Origin: Trema orientale
Taxonomy: Eukaryota; Streptophyta; Magnoliopsida; Rosales; Cannabaceae
Length of the DNA: 64,000 nt
Direction of reading: 5' to 3'
Assembly: GCA_002914845.1 (NCBI GenBank)
Contig: JXTC01000479.1
Location: 91,926-155,925 of the forward strand
Positions 59,620-64,000 of the stretch are shown here, in pieces. The position numbers and the translations under genes were made by a program. The first letter of the stretch is position 1; every line of letters starts with the position of its first letter. The notes below the pieces were generated by a model. That model made no database searches. It was given only the letters and a program-made list of their open reading frames with translations, and was not told the origin of the DNA.

Positions 59620-59890
59620 AGGCCTTTTTCAAATTTTCGTACAGTTTTTCTAGAAAAGTATTACTTTTTAAGAAGTTTTTAAAAAATACTATTTTTAAAA
59701 TAATTACCCGTTATCAGTTTCTAAAAACTGGTTACCAGTTATATACTAGTTATAAATACTTTTATTTACTAATTACTAGATTCCAAAAACTGATTACTAG
59801 TTACTAGTTACTATTTTCAAAAATAGTATTTTTCTAAATATTTTTTAAAAACTGTATTTTTCTAATAAAAGCCGTACCACATTTTAAAAA
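59620..59890. repeat. imperfect fold-back repeat
   Basis: The left side (ACAGTTTTTCTAGAAAAGTA, AAAAAATACTATTTTTAAAA, TTATCAGTTTCTAAAAACTG) is mirrored on the right (CAAAAACTGATTACTAG, TTTTCAAAAATAGTATTTTT, AAAAACTGTATTTTTCTAA) around a centre near 59755. It is AT-rich, so part of the match may be compositional. Confidence 0.5.
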
Positions 59891-60352
59891 AAATACTAAC
59901 CACCATATTTTTCAAATTTGTCCAAAAAATACCATATAATGTCTAATTTCCCCATTATTAATTTTTAAGAGGTCCATGACTACTTGTAGCATTGAGTCAT
60001 AAAAGAGAAAATAAAGTTGTTAGATTCGGAATGTGATTAGAAGAGCTACCTACGTACCGGCTCTTTACAAGTATCAAACCTTATTTTTTCTTATTAAGTT
60101 AATGAAGATAAACACACAATCAAATTACAGCAGGAACACGCAATGCAAATAAACGTGGCTAGAAAAATAATAATGAATATATGATTTCTAATCTCTAAAT
60201 TGAATCTTTCTTTCTCTAGAGAGTAGAGAATATGAGAATTTGGTGGTTGATAATAACGTGATTTTTCTATTGTTCGATTAAGAGGGAATACAGATATACC
60301 ATTTACAGCATAAGGGATGAACCCTGAATAGTAAACCCAAATTATAGTTTAC

Positions 60353-60446
60353 TGGGTCTAGCTCAGTGGGTGGAGTGGGGATTAGGTATTACTTAGATGG
60401 GGAGTTTGACTCTCAGGGTGTTTAAGTTTTTTTTTTTTTTTTTTTT
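60353..60446 (+). mobile_element. tRNA-derived SINE, copy 1
   Basis: It contains RNA polymerase III box A (TAGCTCAGTGGGTGG, from 60359) and box B (GAGTTTGACTC, 60402-60412) at tRNA-like spacing, then TCTCAGGGTG and a T-rich tail (60427-60446). The target duplication is not convincing. It could also be a decayed tRNA-related pseudogene. Confidence 0.6.
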
Positions 60447-60752
60447 GGTAATAGTGAAATTCATTAGTTAAGTTTCACTTTTTTTTGCCCAAATAATAAT
60501 ATTATAAATATTATTTTGAGGTAATAAAATCATAGGAGATATTTACCAAATTCTGTGTGATATTAACAATCATGAATATCTTGATAATTAAATACTAATT
60601 ATTCTTTATGTTTAAAGATATTCATCTCAAATAAATATGGCAATATCTAGTAGGCCATGTGAACAGTGAAATGAGTTTTAGTGAAATTTGGGCATAACAC
60701 TTGCGTTATGCTATCTTTTAAAATCTTATGCTATCTTTTAAAATCTTTTCCT

Positions 60753-60850
60753 TTTTCTGGTCGTAAATTTAGCTTGATTGGTAATCACATCTACCTCTAA
60801 TATTGAGGTTTATAGTTCAATTCCCTCTACCCCCAATGTCAAAAAAAAAT
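60753..60850 (+). mobile_element. tRNA-derived SINE, copy 2, with 9-bp flanking repeat
   Basis: Box A-like TTAGCTTGATTGG (from 60769) and box B-like TATAGTTCAATTCCC (60811-60825), followed by a short A tail (60841-60849). It is flanked by TCTTTTCCT at 60744-60752 and 60851-60859. The sequence differs from copy 1, so it is a different SINE family or a much diverged copy. Confidence 0.65.
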
Positions 60851-61317
60851 TCTTTTCCTCCTTGCAAGTTTTTTATATTCGTCCAACGGCTCTCATTTAA
60901 GAGAAAACAAAGTCTTTAACATGAGCAATCTTCCTCTATCTATTTAAATTTGTATAAAATTCAACGACGAGTTATATTAGTAATGTGTGTTTAGTGGATA
61001 TTAATTTGGCCTGGCACCCATTCGAGACTACTTGCGAAGATGATATTTGAGAGACTACTATAGTACTTTATCTTATCTTTTTTTTTTATAATCAGGTATC
61101 TTAATTTTAACGTTTCAAGTATATTTTACAATCTAGTTGAAATTAAAAATATAAGAAAAAGTGAACCCTTTTGATACAAGGTTATTGATTTACAATGACA
61201 GATATGGATGTTTCGTGCTATATTATATAAAAGTAATACAATCAGTCGATTCATTGTAGCTAGTGTGCAACGATGAATAATAATAGTATAGCAACTTTGG
61301 ACAAAGTAGCTCGTGCA

Positions 61318-62437
61318 CCACCTTGCCAAGGGATTGAATTCTGTATTCACATCTACTGATGAATCTGTCACTGGACTATATATGGTTCTTTCAAGCTAGT
61401 TCTGCTTCCAAACTTTGTTTTAGCCCACTTACTACCTCACTCATGTTGGGCCTATTTATGGGTGTTGGAGATACACAAGCCATTCCTATTTCAATACTTT
61501 CCAAGCAGAGTTAGGCTATGTTTTATAAGAGAGAAGGAGAGTACGAAGGATGGAGAGTTTAGAAAGAAAGGAGAATATGAAAGAGGGAGAAGAGAGTAAT
61601 AATCCCTTGAATAGTTTGATAGAAAGGATATAGAGTAGGAATGATAGAGATCATTTATGTGTAAAATTACTATATTATCTGTTTTATCTTTTTCAAATTA
61701 ATTGACTTGATGGGCAAATTTATCAATTCATGTTTTTTTTTTCTTTTCAATTTTCTTCAATCCTTTCAATTTAGGAGCACGAGTTTTTGTGGGCCCGGAG
61801 GGAGACCCTCTCCCTCCACTTCTCCTCTTCCTCTTTCTACCCCTCCTACCAAACACAAGATTGTAGCCCTCCATTCACCCATCTTCCTCCACCCCTTTCT
61901 ATCCCTCCAAAAATCCTCTCTACCAAACATAGCCATAGTGTCAAAATCTCCTTGCAATCTTGGATCAACAATACATGAAATAGCCACATTAGCGATCATG
62001 GAACTAACCCATTGGCTTATGTGAATCCTCTCATTAGTCCCACTGATTCTACTTATGGCTAGTCGATTTGTGCCTATCTCTAAAAGTACCACTCCGTAGC
62101 TATAAACGCTACTTTTCTTATTTAGTCTATTTGTTACATGGTACCTGTAACATTAGAAGCCATTCAAAACTTCTTTAAGTTCTTAATTAATTTGTTGATC
62201 ATTTATTGATCATATATATTTTAGTACTAACACCATAACTTGCGTAGGATCAAGGTATCCATGAGTTTCAGCAACAACCATTGACATGTGATGCCACTAT
62301 CAGTGGAGAAAACTCCTGATAAATCAAAATCAGCAACTTTAGCTCGAAAATTCTTGGTTAACAAGATATTTGTTGTCTTTACATATCTGTGAAATATGGA
62401 TGTCTTACAACCATAGCGCATGTACTCCAATCTTACA
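61318..62437 (-). pseudogene. fourth LRR-I receptor kinase, two decayed kinase exons
   Basis: The exon-12 equivalent (about 62437-62240) aligns by eye with genes A-C from EYM-Y-CK to the DFG region. HRD has become HRY, DFG has become DFD and a frame shift follows. The exon-13 equivalent (about 62147-61318) reads YGVVLLEIGTNRLAISR, ISQWVSSMIAN, VDPRLQGDFDT before a 421-bp MITE interrupts it at 61934; the tail resumes to 61318. The final NPLAR codon is followed by TGG instead of the TAG stop of its paralogues. Exons 1-11 are absent up to the window edge, so no receptor can be made. Decay and insertion show it is a dead duplicate. Confidence 0.88.
61514..61934. mobile_element. Tourist-like (PIF/Harbinger) MITE in the pseudogene's last exon
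   Basis: The ends are GGCTATGTTTTATAAGAGAG and, on the reverse strand, GGCTATGTTTGGTAGAGAGG. The flanking triplets are TTA (61511-61513) and ATA (61935-61937). Removing the MITE restores a sequence collinear with the same exon in genes A-C (…CAGAGTTA / GT-TCAAAATCTCC…). The interior is non-coding: purine-rich on its left half (GAGAAGGAGAG) and pyrimidine-rich on its right half. Confidence 0.88.
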
Positions 62438-62469
62438 TTTCAGGATCGAAAAGTTTGTATCACTATCGA

Positions 62470-63696
62470 AAATTAGTACAAAATATAAAAGAGGGAACAA
62501 ATACTGAATCAACTTCTTCTTGACCTATTGCAGTGTTGTTCCAATTTAATGGACAAATTGCAAGAGCATGGGTCAACAAGTAATATCAGGGTAAGAGTAA
62601 GAGTATCGTCTACAAAGAAATGTGATTCACAACTATTAATTACTAACCCAACATAGTTTCTAATTTATCCAAACGAATTATAAGACAATTAACTAAAATA
62701 ACTTGAAAATTAAAGACAACAAAATGAGCAAGAATAAGTATAAAAAGTAAATGCAAGCACTAAACTTAATAACCAAGATGTCAAATTATAATCAATCAAA
62801 TGCGAGATCTAGAATTACAATCTATTCTCTAGCTCCACTAATTACCTAATTCCCCTCTTAAATTAACTAGTCCAATAGAGTTGTGAACCTAGAATAATAA
62901 TGTTATCAAGAAGCCTTTTGCAAGTGCTAAATGGACTTACCTAGATAAGATAATACATTATCCCTAATATCAATTGACTAAGTTTATTAAAATTAGGTTC
63001 TAAAAATGGTTGCACAAGTCACAAAAATATATTTCTATCCAGTTCAAAGTTAACCCAAATTAGGTAGTCCTATGTTATTTTACCTAAGTCCAAATATCTA
63101 TTCTGTTTTCCAAGCTCATAGAAATTTCACTCAACATTTCATTTAGTAGACAAATAAATAGAAAGCAAGAAGCACAAGATAAGACGAACAACTCAACAAT
63201 AGATTTCATTAATAAAAGAGGAGGAATAAGTAAAATATATATATTAGAGATTCAATTGTAACCCTAGGCAAATGAGTTTAGCTCATATTCAATATAAACA
63301 ACCCAATATATAAAATACAAAGGTTCAACATCTTAAATGTATAGAAATTAAATAGTAAGAGAAGAAAAATTAAAGAAAAACTCTTTAGGAGTTCAAATCT
63401 TCAACTCTAGCTCTTCAATCCCCTTGGTTCTTGATGTTTCTCCCTTGGAAATGGCCTCCAATAGATTTTCGGCAGCTATGGTTTTTGTTCCCCCCAAATG
63501 AGTGAGAAAGATGCTATTTAAAGAAGCCTACAAACCTGCCTCAGATTGCGTGTCATGTGTTAAAATGCTGAAAAATTCCAAGTATTGGGGTCGTGGCCTC
63601 ACTTTTGTTGTCGCGGTGCCAAAATGACATAATTTGGTAGCACCATATATTTCTCAATATGTGGCACTGCGGTGCTAGAAAATGGTGCCCATGCGC
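62470..63696. other. unassigned repeat-like sequence
   Basis: No coding frame. Read on the minus strand it looks like an LTR-type leader region (an AATAAAAGAGGAGG run near 63213 and regular non-coding composition), but no ends or primer site were found. It replaces the position where exons 1-11 of the dead kinase would be expected. Confidence 0.3.
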
Positions 63697-64000
63697 TGCT
63701 AGAATTGCCTAACACTTAGGGCAAAAACATACATGCATGTAAACTATGGAAAAACACATGATCACATCATGAACGCAGCAGAATAATTAGCGGATTTAGG
63801 TTTTAAAATTTTTACATGAAAATAATTTTCATAATCATATTACATGCATATATCATTTACAGGATCATGTATAACATAAATCAAATCTAGATGCACAAAC
63901 CCTAGAGATGGGATTAGGGTTTACCTCTTGTAGCGTGCTCCTTCTTGATCTCCTTGTTGATGATGATCAAACCTCCAACCCTAGATCTTCTTGCCTATCC
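63697..64000 (-). mobile_element. second copy of the 38479-40203 LTR, cut by the window edge
   Basis: Starting TGCTAGAATTGCCTAACACT it follows the same order as 38479 onward: CCTAACACTTAGG, ACACATGAT, AGGATCATGTATA, ATAAATCAAATCTA, GAGATG-GATTAGGGTTTACC, GCTCCTTCTT, CCAACCCTAGATCTTCTTG. It has an extra stretch near 63775-63845 that copy 1 lacks. Confidence 0.75.

Noticed and set aside
60353-60446. Functional tRNA gene
   Set aside because: Boxes A and B are present but no acceptor stem pairs and there is no anticodon arm of normal length; a SINE fits better.
61707-62024. 105-codon plus-strand open frame
   Set aside because: Half of it is the CT-rich arm of the MITE and half is the complement of the pseudogene exon.

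Overview
The window is nuclear DNA of a flowering plant, almost certainly a eudicot. It is AT-rich, has GT-AG introns, and carries a plant-specific malectin/LRR receptor-kinase family embedded in a dense, nested field of plant transposons. The species cannot be named from the sequence alone. Everything below was read by eye; no database search was run.

The only intact host genes I can support are three paralogous receptor-like kinases of the LRR-I (malectin-like + LRR + kinase) type, all on the minus strand: gene A (21414-26488, about 900 aa), gene B (29787-34685, about 886 aa) and gene C (52473-56429, about 884 aa). Each has 13 coding exons with nearly identical lengths and phases, so they are old tandem duplicates. 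A fourth member (about 61318-62437) survives only as two kinase exons. It has lost its HRD and DFG signatures and its stop codon, and a Tourist-like MITE sits inside its last exon. The proteins should be plasma-membrane receptors with a signal peptide, malectin-like ectodomain, short LRR region, one membrane span and an RD-type Ser/Thr kinase.

Left part (1-5301): the 3' portion of a Ty3/gypsy element of Tat-lineage appearance, with a decayed integrase on +, a four-exon antisense ORF on - with a gypsy-type plant transposon domain and a coiled coil, a polypurine tract and a complete 588-bp 3' LTR.

5302-16690: AT-rich sequence, then a gypsy-type LTR split by a hAT MITE (8481-9101, perfect 8-bp target duplication) and a CACTA-like element of about 5.7 kb (9115-14772). 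The CACTA-like element carries spliced, non-transposon exon remnants and a nested Mutator-like MITE (13508-14487, perfect 9-bp duplication). The split LTR resumes at 14773, includes 34-bp tandem repeats and ends at a tRNA-iMet-type primer-binding site at 15968.

16687-20400: a cluster of miniature LTR retrotransposons (TRIM type, LTRs about 122 bp). It includes a head-to-tail LTR-internal-LTR array, inverted copies, fold-back junctions and a 1.6-kb solo LTR inserted into one internal domain.

37144 to about 46650: a minus-strand Ty3/gypsy element with decayed gag, protease, RT/RNase H and a deletion of integrase. Two CACTA elements (37872-40717 and 40751-42294) were inserted 33 bp apart into its RNase H sequence; the first later received a 1.7-kb solo LTR (38479-40203). 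A second copy of that LTR begins at 63697 at the right edge. A plus-strand gypsy-type LTR follows at about 46659-49020. Small MITEs, two tRNA-derived SINEs (about 60353 and 60753) and hairpin-forming inverted repeats fill the intergenic DNA.
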